The notes below the pieces were generated by a model. The model was not told the origin of the DNA and ran no database searches. It was given only the letters and a program-made list of their open reading frames with translations. This document shows, one piece after another, positions 23,439-36,176 of a stretch of 64,000 nucleotides of DNA. The translations under genes and the position numbers were made by a program. Origin of the DNA: Luzula sylvatica (Eukaryota > Streptophyta > Magnoliopsida > Poales > Juncaceae); the NCBI GenBank assembly GCA_946800325.1, contig OX326956.1, forward strand, positions 19,558,667-19,622,666, read 5' to 3'. Each line of letters starts with the position of its first letter. Position 1 is the first letter of the stretch.

Positions 23439-23450
23439 AACTCCCTCTTG
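23439..23450 (-). promoter_or_regulatory. Polypurine tract of the copia element
   Basis: On the minus strand CAAGAGGGAGTT abuts the 3' LTR. A purine-rich stretch at this place primes plus-strand DNA synthesis in LTR retrotransposons. Confidence 0.7.
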
Positions 23451-26176
23451 GATTAAGACTTAATCAACTTGGCCATATGTCCAACATATGTCGTGAGATC
23501 TAATCACACGTGATTTCATTTTGTTTGTCCAACAAACGTATTGGTGAGCATTTATCTTGAGAATCCGATATGTTACGAAATCTTGGTGTGACCGTTGTAG
23601 GTTCGTCTAGGACTGGCAGTGGATATGGCAGCAATCCACAAGGTATTGCGAGCACTAGACTGCCGTTAATACCTACCCAGAATTAGCACGAAAAAGGTGG
23701 AGAACACCTTTATGAAGATGCAGTACATCTTCTTACCTAGCTCAGATAAGTGTTACTAGTCCTCTTGTTCGCGATATCTTCCGATCAAAGGAGTCACGGT
23801 GAAGTTTAAAACTTCAAGTCATCCTCTTTTCTTTTGATCAGATATACTCTTTTCTCGATAAGAATTAGATTGATAATTACAATGCGAACTCTACTGAGTT
23901 CCATCGAGCTTGGCCAAGCATTTCATCAATCTCAATTCAATCGAGGGGCCCGAGAGATATCTCCCTCTATCCTTTATCAAGGTTAGAAAGGAACAATTCC
24001 TATCTTGCAACCTCACATCCTTTGCCTATGCTAAAAACAATACTCAATAATAATCTCTGCTATACAGTTACGCGTAGGGTTAATTACATCAAAGCATTAT
24101 CTTTTCACATACTAGGTATCCGTGAGATCACTCAAGTATGAAGCACTAAAACGCACTATCTGGATATGAGTTTGTCTCCAATGACTCTAACCATGTCACA
24201 AACTCATATAGTGGTCAGTCCAATATACGACGCCGCGTATATTCATATTCTAGAATCGACGCTACCGTCTCAGATCAGTAAAACCTGATCATCTCATCTA
24301 CGAATATGCTAGTGTATGTAAAAGTCTCCATTTAGTGAATGGACTACCTGGTTCAAATCTATGAACAACTTTATACACGAGGGACGTTTTAGAATTATAT
24401 TCATCCCGTTTAGTGGTTTTACTATCATTCAATTGACGAATCAATATGCCAGACTAAGGCCATGCAACATATTATTCTCAACTGACTCGATGCACTAAAC
24501 TAGAATAAAATTCAAGGTCTATCCGATTATTATAATCGAATAACCTCTCACACATTTTCTTGTTATTTTAAATTTTTGAAATATGAAGGTTTAGGTCATA
24601 TGATGAATAATAATATAAATATCTGTCTCATAAACAAATACAATCCCAATAACACGCCTAGGGCATAATAAATGTTCTCCCACTTGCACTAGGCAGATCA
24701 AATCCCCTTATACAATAAGAAACATAAATAAAACACCCAATCTAACACTGCGATAGATATCCCAATCCTATCGCCCTAGCATGCTGCTCATGCTTGGCAC
24801 GTGATAATGGCTTCGTAAATGGATCGGCCACGTTATCCTCAGTAGGTATCTTCATTATTTTCACGTCACCTCTCTTCGTAATCTCACGAATCAAGTGGTA
24901 ACGTCGGAGTACATGTTTGGACCGATGATGCGCTCGCGGTTCCTTAGATTGTGCTATTGCTCCGTTATTGTCACAATAGACATCCATGGGACCCGAGATA
25001 CTTGGCATAACGCCAAGTTCCATCACGAACTGTCGTAGCCATACAGCCTCCTTTGCGGCTTCTGAAGCCGCGATGTATTCCGCTTCAGTTGTAGAATCAG
25101 CCACCGTCTTTTGTTTGGAGCTTTTCCAAACAACAGCTCCCCCATTGAGCGTAAAGACGTAACCACTTTGAGATTGGAAATCGTCCGGGCAAGTTTGGAA
25201 ACTAGCATCTGTATATCCTTGGATAATCAGATCTCTTTCCGAACCACCATAGACAAGAAACATATCTTTAGTATTCCTGAGATACTTAAGAACGCTCTTG
25301 ACTGCGGACCAGTGAGCTTCCCCGGGATCAGACTGATAGCGGGAAGTCACACTCAACGCATATGCGACATCTGATCTAGTACATATCATGGCATACATGA
25401 TCGATCCTATAGCCGAAGCGTATGGGATCCGACTCATTCGCTCACGTTCAGCGTCCGTTGAAGGACACTGAGCCTTAGTGAGAGTGATGTCATGTGACAT
25501 TGGCAGAAATCCTTTCTTGGATTGCTCCATGTGAAACCGAGTTATCACTTTGTCAATATATGTACTTTGACTTAGTCCGAGAAGTCTCTTCGATCTATCT
25601 CTATAGATCTTCACGCCTAAAATATAGGCAGCTTCTCCTAAGTCCTTCATTGCGAATTAACTACCCAAATATGCCTTAACCTGGTTAAGCATCGGGATGT
25701 CATTTCCAATGAGTAAGATGTCGTCCACGTATAAGATGAGGAATACAACCGAACTCCCACTGAATTTCTTGTATACACAAGGTTCCTCGATATTTTGAAT
25801 GAAACCATACTTTGCGATAACCTCATCGAATCGTATGTTCCATGTTGGTTCAAATTTCCTGATAGTTTGATTATTTCAAAACACTGTCATTACTAATGTA
25901 TACATCCAGAAAAGTGCAGGATAACATAGGTACGATACGAAGATGAAGGAGGACTTGTGAAGGAGGATTTCATTGGATTACATCAAGAATCAGGACATGA
26001 AGTCTCAAGATAAACAAGAAAAGAAGAACACAAGGAAGGCCATTGGAATGCATCAAGAATCAAGATGTTGAAGCCTTCCGTGAGTGGGATACGCCACAAA
26101 TAAACCATAGGTACAAACCTAGTAGAACTCAAGTAAAATCATGTTCAAAATAACAAAGAGTTCAGTCAAGCAGGAA

Positions 26177-26631
26177 GTGCGTTCTGAACGAACTCAAAGT
26201 CCGTTCAGAACGGACTTGCCACATATCAAAATTTTAAACCTTGATTAGAACCAAACGTGTCACAGGGATGTGTGCGTTCGAACGAACAATCATGTCCGTT
26301 CGAACGGACAATTAGAATCCGTTCACCCACCTTCTGAGTGCGTTGAATGGACAATCCTTCATGTGAACGGAAAAATGTAACAGGGATGTGTGCGTTCGAA
26401 CGAACACACATGTGCGTTCGAACGGACAACCTGGAATCCGTTCACCCACTTTTCAGTGCGTTGAACGGACTCTTGTTCCTGTGAACGCAAAATGGTATGT
26501 ATAATTGAGTCCGTTACGAACGGACATTGTCCGTTCGAACGGACCCAAGATGTACTTGCACGTTATTTTGAAACGGCTAGTGCAAACTACAAGTGCGTTC
26601 TGAACGGACTTTATGCGTTCGAACGCACTTC
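26177..26631. repeat. Array of imperfect palindromes around GTTCGAAC in solo LTR A
   Basis: About thirteen copies or half-copies of GTCCGTTCGAACGGAC, GTGCGTTCGAACG or GTTC.GAACGGAC occur in 455 bp, often 25-40 bp apart. The half-site AACGG equals the core recognised by plant MYB proteins. It lies just upstream of the TATA box, in the U3 position, so I infer an enhancer-like array. Confidence 0.8.
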
Positions 26632-26659
26632 AAGTTTTCTGAAGGATTTCTATAGAGAG

Positions 26660-26668
26660 TATAAATAG
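26660..26668 (+). promoter_or_regulatory. TATA box of solo LTR A
   Basis: TATAAATAG follows the palindrome array and precedes a CT-rich leader (TCTCTCTCTC). The same order occurs in solo LTR B. Confidence 0.65.
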
Positions 26669-29600
26669 AATCCTTCATGGGTCTCTCTCTCTCATTCCTT
26701 CATTTTTCAAACATTCAAACCTAAAAAGAGAGAAACCCTAACCTGTGATTATCTATATCCATTGATAGCTTGAGAAACCTCTTTAGATCGTTGATCTACT
26801 TTCGATATTCTCCACTAATCGTATCCCACTCACGTGACCGATCACGTTGTAGCTCGATTAGTGAAAAAGTGTAATAGGCTAGTGCAACAAATTGCAAAGA
26901 GCCTAAGCTATAGATCGATAGAAGCGTGTAAATCGATCTAGGCAAATCCTTGTAATCGAGTTGAGTTGGAATTCAATCGAAAGCCAAAAAGAGGCACAAG
27001 GCATTCCCGGAGACGTAGGTACTCGCAAATAATTGAGTCGGTCAATTAAGCGAGTAAAGGGTGAGTTAAAGCTACAAAGCAACCACCTACCGAACTTCGT
27101 AAACAAACATCTTGTGTCAAAGTGTTTGTACGGTATCATCTTTATCATCTAAATTATTATTTATTCCGCACCGTAAATTAGGTTTAAATCTAAACTAAGT
27201 GTAAGTTAGATTGCCAAATTTACCCCCCTCTAGGTTAGAATTAACCAACATTCCACGCACGAGATGCTTGTTTTAATCCATAAATGGATCTCATAAGCTT
27301 GCACACTTTATTCGTATTCTTTGAATCGACAAAACCCTCGGGTTGTGTCATATACACATCCTCGGTAAGGTTCCCGTTAAGGAAAGCGGTTTTGACATCC
27401 ATCTGCCATATCTCATAATCGTGATATGCAGCTATCGCTAAAAGAATGCGAATACTTTTAAACATGGCTACTGGAGAAAACGTTTCATCATAGTCTATAC
27501 CATGAATTTGCTTGAAACCTTTCGCCACCAGTCTTGCTTTAAAAGTGTGTACATTACCATCCATGTCAGTTTTCTTCTTGAAAACCCATTTGCACCCAAC
27601 GGTCTTAGCACCATTAGGTAGATCAATAAGATTCCAAACCTTATTATCATACATGGACTGGATCTCGGTTTTCATGGCGTCATGCCATTTCGAGGAATCC
27701 AAACTAGACATAGCACCTTTGTAGGAGGTTGGCTCATCATCTATAGTCAACTCATCATCGTCATTACTAATGAGAAATCCATATCTCTCAGGTTCTTGAC
27801 GAATCCTACCAGATCTACGTAGAGCTTCTGTATTAGATTCTGGTTCACCATCCAATGGTAACTCAGAATCTTGTTCCAAATCAACCTGTTCACGTTGTGG
27901 TTCTCGAATTTCTTCGAGATCAATTTTACTCCCACTGGCTTGACGATCTAGGAATTCCTTCTCTAAGAAGTGTCCACGTCGAGCCACGAAAACCTTGTTT
28001 TCGCTCGGCAAGTAAAATTAGTATCCTCTTGTTTCTTGAGGATACCCCACAAATATACATTTGTCTGATCGTGGCTCGAGTTTTTCCGTCAATAACCTTT
28101 TGACGTATGCCTCGCAACCCCAAATCTTAAGATAAGACAATGATGGCACCTTGCCATGCCATAACTCATATGATGTCTTTTCAACCGATTTGGACGGAAC
28201 TCTATTCAGTATATGAGCGGCCGTTTGAAGCGCGAAACCCCAAAATGACTTTGGCAAATCTGTTCGACTCATCATCGAGCGAACCATGTCTAACAAAGTC
28301 CGATTCCTCCTCTCGGACACTCCATTCCATTGGGGTGTACCGGGTGGAGTCCATTGTGATACTATACCACAAACTCGAAGATAGTCCTCAAACTCATAGC
28401 TCAAGTATTCACCACCTCGATCCGATCGAATGGCTTTTACTTTCTTGCCCAGTTGAAGTTCTACCTCGTGTTGAAACTCTTTGAATTTCTCAAAAGTTTC
28501 ACTTTTGTGACGCATTAAGTATAGATATCCATATCTACTATAATCGTCAGTAAAAGTCACGAAGTAGCGATACCCATTTCTAGCCTCGACACTCATCGGT
28601 CCACATACATCGGAATGTATGAGGGCCAATACATCTTTCGATCTTTCTCCTTTCTTGGAAAAAGGTGTCTTTGTCATCTTACCCATCAAACAAGATTCGC
28701 AATTTTCTATTGACTTTAAATCAAAAGAATCTAGTACTCCATCCTTTTGGAGTCTAGCAATGCGTTTCTCGTTTATGTGTCCGAGACGACAATGCCATGA
28801 GTATGTTTCATTTGTTTGAGTGGTATTTATGTTATAAATGGACTGATTATTGTTGTTATTTTCTAAATCCAAGACATATAAACCATTTTCAACTAGAACA
28901 TTACTAAAGAAAATGTCATTCTTGCGAATAAAACAATCATTAGTACCAATAACTAATTCATATCCATCCGCAATAAGTCTCGAAACAGAAATAATATTCC
29001 TACTCAAAGTAGGTACATAACAACAATTATTCAAAACTAAAATAAGTCCATTTGGCAAAGTTAAATCATACGTCCCTTCGGCTAATGCTGCTACTCGAGC
29101 TCCATTCCCGACGCGTAAATCAACTTCGCCACGAATCAACGATCTTCTACTTCTTAGGCCCTGCATATTATTACAAATATGAGTCCCACATCCAGTGTCC
29201 AACACCCATGATGATAAAGTAAAAAAATATGAATCGATAACGGAAATACCTGATGCCTGTGTGTCCGAGGAAGCGGTCTTTTGCTTGCTCTCCCTCAGGA
29301 AGATCTCGCAATCACGCTTCCAATGCCCCTCCTTGAGACAGTGGTAACACTTCTTGTCATCCTTGGCTTTCTTGCTCACGGGCTTAGGCGCAACCTTGTT
29401 GCCCTTTGCCTTCCTCTTCTTGTTCTTGTTCCCATTGTTTGGACTCTTCCCATGAACCACCAATACCTCCGAAGTCCTAGACTTCATGAACCGCGGTTTC
29501 TGGTCGCTTTCGAATGTTCTGAGCATGCTGAAAAGCTGGGGAATGGTCCTTTGCATGTCTGACATGTGGAAATGCGAAATGAACGAATCATAACTCGATG

Positions 29601-30833
29601 GCAGTGACAACATGATCAAATCAGTTTGTAACTCTGCCTCGAATTTGATGCCAAGCCTCTCAAGATGATCAAAATATCCTTTCATCTTAAGAAGGTGCGA
29701 GCTAACAGGCGTACCCTCTTGCATCTTGCATTGCGTCGCATTGCCAAGAGCTTGATACTTCTCCACCCTTGCTTGAACCTGAAACATCTCCCTGAGCTGT
29801 TTCATAATCTCGAATGCATCCTGTTTCTCAAACTGGATTTGATATTCAGGAGTCATAGTAGCCAACATGAGGCATGTTACATCATTCGAATCATCCATCA
29901 TGGCCTGATATTCGAATATGGCATCCCCAGTTGCGTCATCCCCTGGCACAGGAGGGATAGGCGTCTCCAAGACGTGTGCCTTTCCTTCCTGTTTCAGAAC
30001 GAATCCCAGATTCCTCTGCCAGTCGAGAAAGTTCTTTCCGTTCATTCGTTCCCTTTCCAAAATGGGACGCAAACTAAAGCGGTTATTACTTGGTAAAGCC
30101 ATTAAATCTACAATTTTAGAAAAATAATGTAATTAATAACGTGATCTTTCATATATTAAATTCATTTTTAAACAACTTGAAATACCCATTATTTTATCAT
30201 TTCAAATAGCCCCCACTATTGAAACGGAGATTCGATACCTGAAATCTCATAATGGACAAGATCCCTATTTAACGTATTTCTAAGGTGACTTTGGCCAACA
30301 ACTCAGAAAATATGTCACGTCGGGTAGGACGAAGTCCAATCATCTCTAAGACGATTCTTGCTTTATTCGCGAGGTCCGGTATTGAGTCCAACTCAAAACC
30401 AGAGTATGTGTTCCTCACTCCTTGCCCCAAATACTAGCCTAGCTAGTTAATTGGTCAAGTCCAAACCACAAATGGAGTATCATTCAATTAGCGAATTGAC
30501 ATGCCAGACTAAAGCCATGCAACACGTCAACTCCTAACCAATGCATGCCTTCAATGCTACGTATGTGAGAATCTGTGTCAGACTATGGCCATGCAATACA
30601 AATAAACAATAACTAGTTTCGAAGGTTCCATTTAGGGAGGCAAGTTACTTGATAATTACGTGGGAGGATTTTCTTTTCTTAAAATCATTTATTTAACTTT
30701 TATTTTATTCATGCATAAAAACAAAAACAAAACAAAATTGTACGGTATAGCATATAGGCCTTTTAGTTTTATGAGCAATCATAAAACCCTAAATTCCCAA
30801 CCCTAAAACCCAAGATGATCTTGTGCTGTTATT

Positions 30834-30930
30834 GAAGATCCAATCTTCGTGTTGTGTCGTCTTTTCTTGGAGATCCAATCGTCGTGTTGTGTCGTCTTTT
30901 CTTGAAGATCCAATCTTCGTGTTGTCTTGT
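30834..30930. repeat. Short tandem repeat in the copia leader, 3 x about 36 bp
   Basis: The unit GATCCAATCTTCGTGTTGTG, followed by TCGTCTTTTCTTG, is repeated three times with small changes. Confidence 0.75.
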
Positions 30931-31668
30931 TTTGAAGGTTCCTTTTCAAAACTAAACCTATTCTACTACAACTTGGAAGATTCACCGATCCCCATATTAA
31001 AATAGTTTACAATTTGGAAAGCTCACTGGCCCCCACACAATATACATACAAACAATCACAACACACATATAAACAATCACAAACAATCATCCCCGTTTTA
31101 GGCTATATGCTATACCGAATTGAATTTATAAATTGAAAAATTTTAAATTAATGGGCATTTTTGACAGAAAAAAAAATTTGTTGTCCAGAATTTTGTTCAT
31201 ACGATCGCAACTCCAAGTTCGATCGAGAAACGACAGAAAAAAAAATTTCAACTTTTGTACTCTTTTTTTTTTTTTTTTTTTTTTTTTGAAAATCTGTATT
31301 TATTAAAATATATTTAACAGATCCAAATTTTTATAACAAATCCAATCTGTATTTATTACCATATATTGTGAAAATCTAATTTTCAACAGATCTAATCTGT
31401 ACAAAATATATTCTGAAAATCTAATTTTTCTGAATTTCCAATTTTATTCTGAAAACCTAATTTTTTCTGAAAATACAATTTTAACCAGATCTAATCTGTA
31501 ATAATTACAATATATTCTGAAAATCTAATTTTCTGAAAATCCAATTTTCAACAGAATTTATATTATGTAATTTTGCAATTTAGCCCAAAAATTCTAAAAT
31601 TTCTCAAATTATAAAATTCTAATCTACAATTCTGAAAATCTAATTTTCGATGGTTTTAACGAGCGTTT

Positions 31669-31680
31669 GATCTGATACCA
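31669..31680 (-). promoter_or_regulatory. Primer binding site (initiator tRNA-Met) of the copia element
   Basis: The minus strand reads TGGTATCAGATC one base after the 5' LTR. It matches the usual plant copia PBS TGGTATCAGAGC with one difference, which fixes the orientation of the element. Confidence 0.88.
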
Positions 31681-31681
31681 C

Positions 31682-32276
31682 TGTCGGGTTATACACATGA
31701 ATTAGAGTTGTGCAGCGGAATTATTTACACATGTATAACCTAATTCTACCTGGATCACGTTCGAAAAACCACGAAAAAGGAAGAGTTGTTCAGAATTTTA
31801 CCTCGTACAAGTTAGTACGTGATGCCTTCTACTCCAAATCAGTGAACCTTCTCCAAGGAGTGCTCGTGCAATCCCTCTACTCGTGTCCACCTCGATTTCG
31901 TCTGATCGGAATCGCCAACGTCGTTCTAGTCGCCGTCACGATTGATTTCTCTCAAAGTTTTGCTCAAAATTCTCTCCCTGAATCTCACCAGAATTGGTCA
32001 GAATATTTGGCGGCCAGAATTAGGTCAGAATGAATTCTTAGGAGAGAGAAAATAGAAATCAGAATATATATTTATAGGCAAAATTAGGTCAGAATATAAT
32101 AGGCCGAAATTAGGTTAAATAAAGATTAATTATCTGAATGGGCCCGAATTAGGATAAAGCCTAATAGGCTGAAATTTGGTTAAATCCCTAATAATATTAA
32201 CGGCCCAATTCTGACTGCAGATTTGCCTATTTATATAAATTCTTCCAAGTTAATTCTTAAGCCATATTTTCTTTCA
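31682..32276 (-). repeat. 5' LTR of the copia element
   Basis: It has the same length as the 3' LTR with two base differences. On the minus strand a TATA box (TATAAATATATAT) lies at about 32064-32076. GTAAC follows at 32277-32281. Confidence 0.95.
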
Positions 32277-32281
32277 GTAAC

Positions 32282-32920
32282 AACGGAATTCAATCCTGTG
32301 TAGCCTACGTATACTGAATGGAATCCTGCTATGCCTACTAACTGCTACTCAAAAACCAAGATTCACATCTTATACTTCCAGCAAGAACAAATCTTTATGA
32401 TGAATGTGGAAAAGCCAGTGTCTCTACACACTTGTAAATTTGTATTTTTTGGATTTGTGTAATTTGTGTAATTTGAGTTCAAGTAGGAATTAAGCCAGAA
32501 TATGGAGAAGGCTAAACAGATCCTCTTGTTTCTATTTGCTTGTTTTTGTAGTTCTTCTTGCTGAAGATTATCGGTTTGTTTTGTTCTTTATATGAATTAC
32601 CTAGTCAAGGATGAAGAGCTTAGCCCCTTTCAACAAGGGGCCTTTATACTCTTTTCCCCTTTTATAGGTAAAACATATTTCTTGACAAAACCGCCTGAGT
32701 TGTTCTTTTGAATAACCAGTTTGTATCACTTCTTGAACGCTTGCCTGAGAGCTTAGACCCGCCTGAGAGAAATAGCCTCTCCTGAGAATAGAAACTAAGC
32801 TCACCTGAGTATGACTTTAATAGAATCTTAGAATCGCTTTCTTAGATTCTTGGATTCTTCTCCTCAGTGATTTCCAAATTTAAACTTTTGTATTTTTGTT
32901 ATGTTGCTCAATTCAGCTAC
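32282..32920 (-). other. Possible LTR-derived segment, minus strand
   Basis: No gene seen. Near 32660-32675 the minus strand reads CCTATAAAAGGGG, a good TATA box. The plus-strand right end, AGCTACA at 32920, would be a TG..CA type terminus. The sequence joins that at 22600-22843 once the copia element is removed. It could be a piece of an older LTR that abuts the helicase relic. The evidence is weak. Confidence 0.3.
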
Positions 32921-33389
32921 AATTTATTTGGAGAAATGTGGCCCGTCAAGGTTGGAGGATGCCGGCGATTGCTTCGCTATGGCCGAGAAATGGCCAGAAG
33001 CTGCTAAAACGCATTTTAATGCAAAATGCATCTCCATTTGCACCAATGGAGAACTATTCGAGGAAGGCTTGAGTTTCTTGAACACGTGGAATGAAGAACG
33101 AATTCTTCTGGTTCACTATGAAACGAAATTGGAAGATCTAGAATTGATAAGGGAAGGGTATATTAAAAATTGTGCCAAGAGGATTCAACAAATCAGGGAC
33201 ACCAAAAGAATGTTACCATTTTTACGGTCTGCCTTTGAATCGGTTGATATGATTCGTTTGTTTCTTATATCGAGAGATTTCGTTGATGAGTTGTTGGTTA
33301 TGGAGATTGATGCCGGGAACTTTTCAGATGCCCAGAATATTTGACGGATGAAAGGAGATGTTTTGTTGGAAGCCTTGGTGAGTGAAAAG
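32917..33389 (+). pseudogene. TRANK1-like gene relic, left half
   Basis: The translation ([45 protein letters not shown]) matches the start of exon 12 of the long gene at 49196-49660, the region just after its UvrD-like helicase part. A TGA at 33342-33344 interrupts the frame. A CAG acceptor-like site precedes the homology at 32916, but no other exon of the gene is found nearby. It ends in the hAT target site GTGAAAAG. It is a fragment of a fourth family member. Confidence 0.88.
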
Positions 33390-33550
33390 CAGGTCCGGTC
33401 ATGAGTTTTCGGAGGCCTGTGACATAGTGTTACGATAATTCAAAATTATGAAATTATATCATATAATAATTAGAAATATTTTTAAATTTAGAACTAAATA
33501 AATATTCATAAATTAAAGTCAAAATATTACAAAACATATAACTAGAATAT

Positions 33551-35235
33551 TCACTTGAACATCACTCTTCTCGCATTTTTAGAAGCAAATACATCAATTA
33601 AATTTGCATAATCTAAATCTTCCGTGAAATCATTTTCAATTGATGTTATAGCTAATCCATTTAACCTTTCTTGTGACATAGTTGATCGAAGATAATTTTT
33701 AATTAATTTCAACTTCGAAAAACTTCTTTCTCCCGAAGCAACCGTGACCGGAATGGTCAAAAGTATTCGATATGCAATCCACGAATTTGGATAACAAATT
33801 TTCATAATGTTCAAATAATTGAGTATTTTAATTGATTTTTTTACGTCACTTGGCAATCCATTCTTCAAAAAGGTTAATTCCATATATAAATCATTTCCAT
33901 CAATATCCGATTACCCATTATAACTTAGAAACTTTTCGAGGTTCTTGCAACATTTTCCCAACGATTGGTCGGGAAAATCCTTCAATTTAAATAGAAAACC
34001 AAAAATATTCTTATATATTTTGAATTGTTCGAACCTTATTCGAAGAGAAGAAAGAGCCACATCAACAATCTTCAAGAAATAATCGATCCTAAATAAATCT
34101 TCATCCGATCGAGTTATTTCTTCACTAACAACCTCATCGAATTGCCTCTTTCTATTGCGATGATGTTTTTCAACAAATTTAGCATCAACTCCCATTTCGT
34201 TTGCTAATTCTACAACTTCAATCATTGCTTCCTTGAAACCATTTTCTCTATAATTTTCAAAGAAAAAAACAAGTCTTTATAATTGATTCACCGCAACTTC
34301 TATATCTATGTCTTCACTTTGAAGAAGTTTACTCACGGAGTTGACATGAAACAACATATTATACCAAATAACAATACACAACAAAAACTCAAAATTCTCT
34401 AGCTCATGTTTTACAAACGATTCGGCTTCACTTTTCGCCATCGGTTTCGTGGTATTATTTGCCACCCCTAATTTGAGAAGCATGAAAACGTAATGGTTTA
34501 ACACTTTTAATGCGACTTTCCCAACGGGTTTGTGATAATTTCTTAACCGTGAAACCTTCCACGTTATCTTTCAAAATAGTCCATCGTTGGACGGAAGATG
34601 CAAATAAAACATAGATCCGTTGTACCACGCCAAAAAAAGTTATTGCTTTAGCACAAGAATTCGCCATATCCGAAATCACAAGATTGAGATTATGACAACT
34701 GCAAGGAGTGTACAATGCCCTAGGATTTTCTTCAAGCACTCGATTTTGGACGCCTTTATTTTTTCCTTTCATATTAGATTCATCGTCATATCCTTGTCCT
34801 CTTAAATTATTAATATCATTTTTTTAAGTTCTTCAAAAAGTCCCTCTCCCGATGTATCATCCATAATTAAAAATTCCAAAAAAAAACTCTTTAACCGTAA
34901 TTAGACTTGATGAGATATCCACACATCGCAAAACAATGAACATTTGTTCTTGATGACTAGTATTGGGAGCGCAATCAAGAATTACTGAAAAGTATCTCGA
35001 TTCTTTGATTTTTGACAAAATTGCACATTTCATTTGACTTCACCGGCCAACATTTCTATTAATTCATTTTGAATTTTGTGACTCAAATAATGATATTTGA
35101 TTTCACCGTTTTTTTAGATTGAATAAAATTTTGGCCGGCATAAATGGCGCCTCTTTGAGATTGAATAAAATTTTCAGGTCGTTCTTTATTTTTTCTTTTT
35201 TCATTTTCCGACATAAATGTTCTTTTACCTGTCAT
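33551..35235 (-). pseudogene. hAT transposase of the zinc finger MYM-type 1-like class, broken
   Basis: The frames read from an N-terminal piece (MTGKRTFMSENEKRKN, 35235) through SCHNLNLVISDMANSC and LSQTRWESRIK (34772-34455) to the C-terminal dimerisation block (VASGERSFSKLKLIKNYLRS, 33883-33551). At least four frame breaks are present. The part between about 34800 and 35100, where the zinc finger and the first catalytic region would lie, is shortened. Inactive as written; it could only be moved by a related transposase. Confidence 0.85.
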
Positions 35236-35935
35236 GATTATAACTACAAACAAATACGGATTATTAAATACAAACAAATACTCAAACTCAAATTAACAGT
35301 AAAACATAAACCAACTCAAACTAAATACAAACCGTAAAGCACGAACTCGAACTAAATTAACAGTAGAGCCGACAGTCCATTTTACAATTTTCAGCAAATT
35401 AAACACACAAATTGACACAAATTGGCATAAATTAAACACAGAACAAACTAAAATCATCAAATTAAACACAAATTGGCATAAATTAAACACAAATTTTACA
35501 ATTTTTCAGCAAATTAAACATAAATTGGCACAAATTGACCCACAACTCGAGCAAATTAAACTATCTCAGTCTCAAATTGATTACAATTTGCAGCAAATTA
35601 AACTAACTCAGTCTCAAATTGATTATACTTTGAACTAGATTCTTGAACTCTTGAACTCTTGAACTCAATTTGCAGTAAAAATCAGTAGTTGTTCGAAGAA
35701 ATACTCGAAATACCAATACCAGAAAAATTCCCAAACTGCTGCTGCATATTCTCTCTTCACTTCTTTGGGAGACGAGAAGAGGACTAGGAGAAATATAGTT
35801 TCGAGGAGACAAACGGCGAACAGTACAGCATGTACAGCAGAGAAGAACTATCATCATCATTCACGTCGGCGCGTCGCTAGGTATGGCAGAGGAGAGCTAT
35901 CAGCTACGACACGAGTCGTATTGTATGACCTAGGT

Positions 35936-35939
<4 letters not shown>

Positions 35940-36000
<61 letters not shown>

Positions 36001-36005
36001 GGGGG
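35940..36005. repeat. (GA)n microsatellite followed by a run of 16 G
   Basis: About 25 GA dinucleotides end directly in a homopolymer of G at 35990-36005. It lies near the 5' end of the hAT element on its minus-strand reading. Confidence 0.95.
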
Positions 36006-36176
36006 CAGAGCGTAACGAGAGAGAGAAGTGAGACGGACCTGTATTAACTTTAACGGGTCTGAAGTGGGTTAGGGTTTGTTTGGGTTGTGGGTTTAATTTA
36101 TTGGTATTATTGGAGGCCTTTTTTTTTGGAGGCCTATGACCTGGACCAACTGGGTCAAAGTCCAGGCCCGGCCCTA

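Larger units (their letters stand above)
25843..27250. mobile_element. Solo LTR A, SIRE/Maximus-like, nested in the copia pol
   Basis: It runs from TGTTGGTTCAAATTTCC to CCCCCCTCTAGGTTAG..AACCAACA and is flanked by exact 5-bp repeats TTCCA (25838-25842 and 27251-27255). The pyrimidine-rich CCCCCCTCTAGG end is typical of SIRE-type copia LTRs. No internal region or second LTR is present, so the element was removed by LTR recombination. It is clearly related to solo LTR B at 38782-40298 over its right half. Confidence 0.92.
24742..30102 (-). pseudogene. Copia gag-pol polyprotein, split by two stops and a nested solo LTR
   Basis: The frame starts at the ATG at 30102. Gag carries the knuckle CYHCLKEGHWKRDC. 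Then come protease (SWVLDTGCGTHI), integrase with HHCC (WHCRLGHI, CESCLMGK) and DDE residues (HSDVCGP, RSDRGGEY), and reverse transcriptase beginning near 27640 (CKWVFKKKTD). The YVDD catalytic box is at 25719-25730 and RNase H ends at 24742 (PFTKPL). An in-frame TAA at 28018-28020 cuts between integrase and reverse transcriptase, and another TAA is at 25657-25659. The solo LTR at 25843-27250 sits inside the reverse transcriptase. The protein is Tnt1-like; I cannot assign a lineage. It is not functional as written. Confidence 0.92.
22844..32276 (-). mobile_element. Ty1/copia LTR retrotransposon, 9.4 kb, young but defective
   Basis: Two 595-bp LTRs (22844-23438 and 31682-32276) begin TG and end CA and are flanked by GTAAC. 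The PBS lies next to the right LTR and the purine tract next to the left one, so the element reads on the minus strand. I count two differences between the LTRs, about 99.7% identity. The gag-pol frame has two in-frame stops and is interrupted by a 1.4-kb solo LTR of another family. Long noncoding stretches lie on both sides of gag-pol (23451-24741 and 30103-31668). The left one and 30440-30620 share related blocks (TATCATTCAATT, GCCAGACTAA, GCCATGCAACA). Confidence 0.95.
33390..36176 (-). mobile_element. hAT DNA transposon, degenerate, 2.8 kb
   Basis: Exact 8-bp target duplications GTGAAAAG flank it (33382-33389 and 36177-36184). The ends are imperfect inverted repeats: CAGGTCCGGTCATG on the left and, reversed, TAGGGCCGGGCCTG on the right. 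An 8-bp duplication and such ends are typical of hAT elements. The interior on the minus strand codes a broken hAT transposase. The element splits a helicase relic. Confidence 0.95.

Noticed and set aside
26177..26631. CRISPR-like array, because of regularly spaced palindromic repeats
   Set aside because: Repeats are short, variable and partly contiguous, lie inside an LTR with target duplications, and the genome is a plant. The same applies to 39133-39687.
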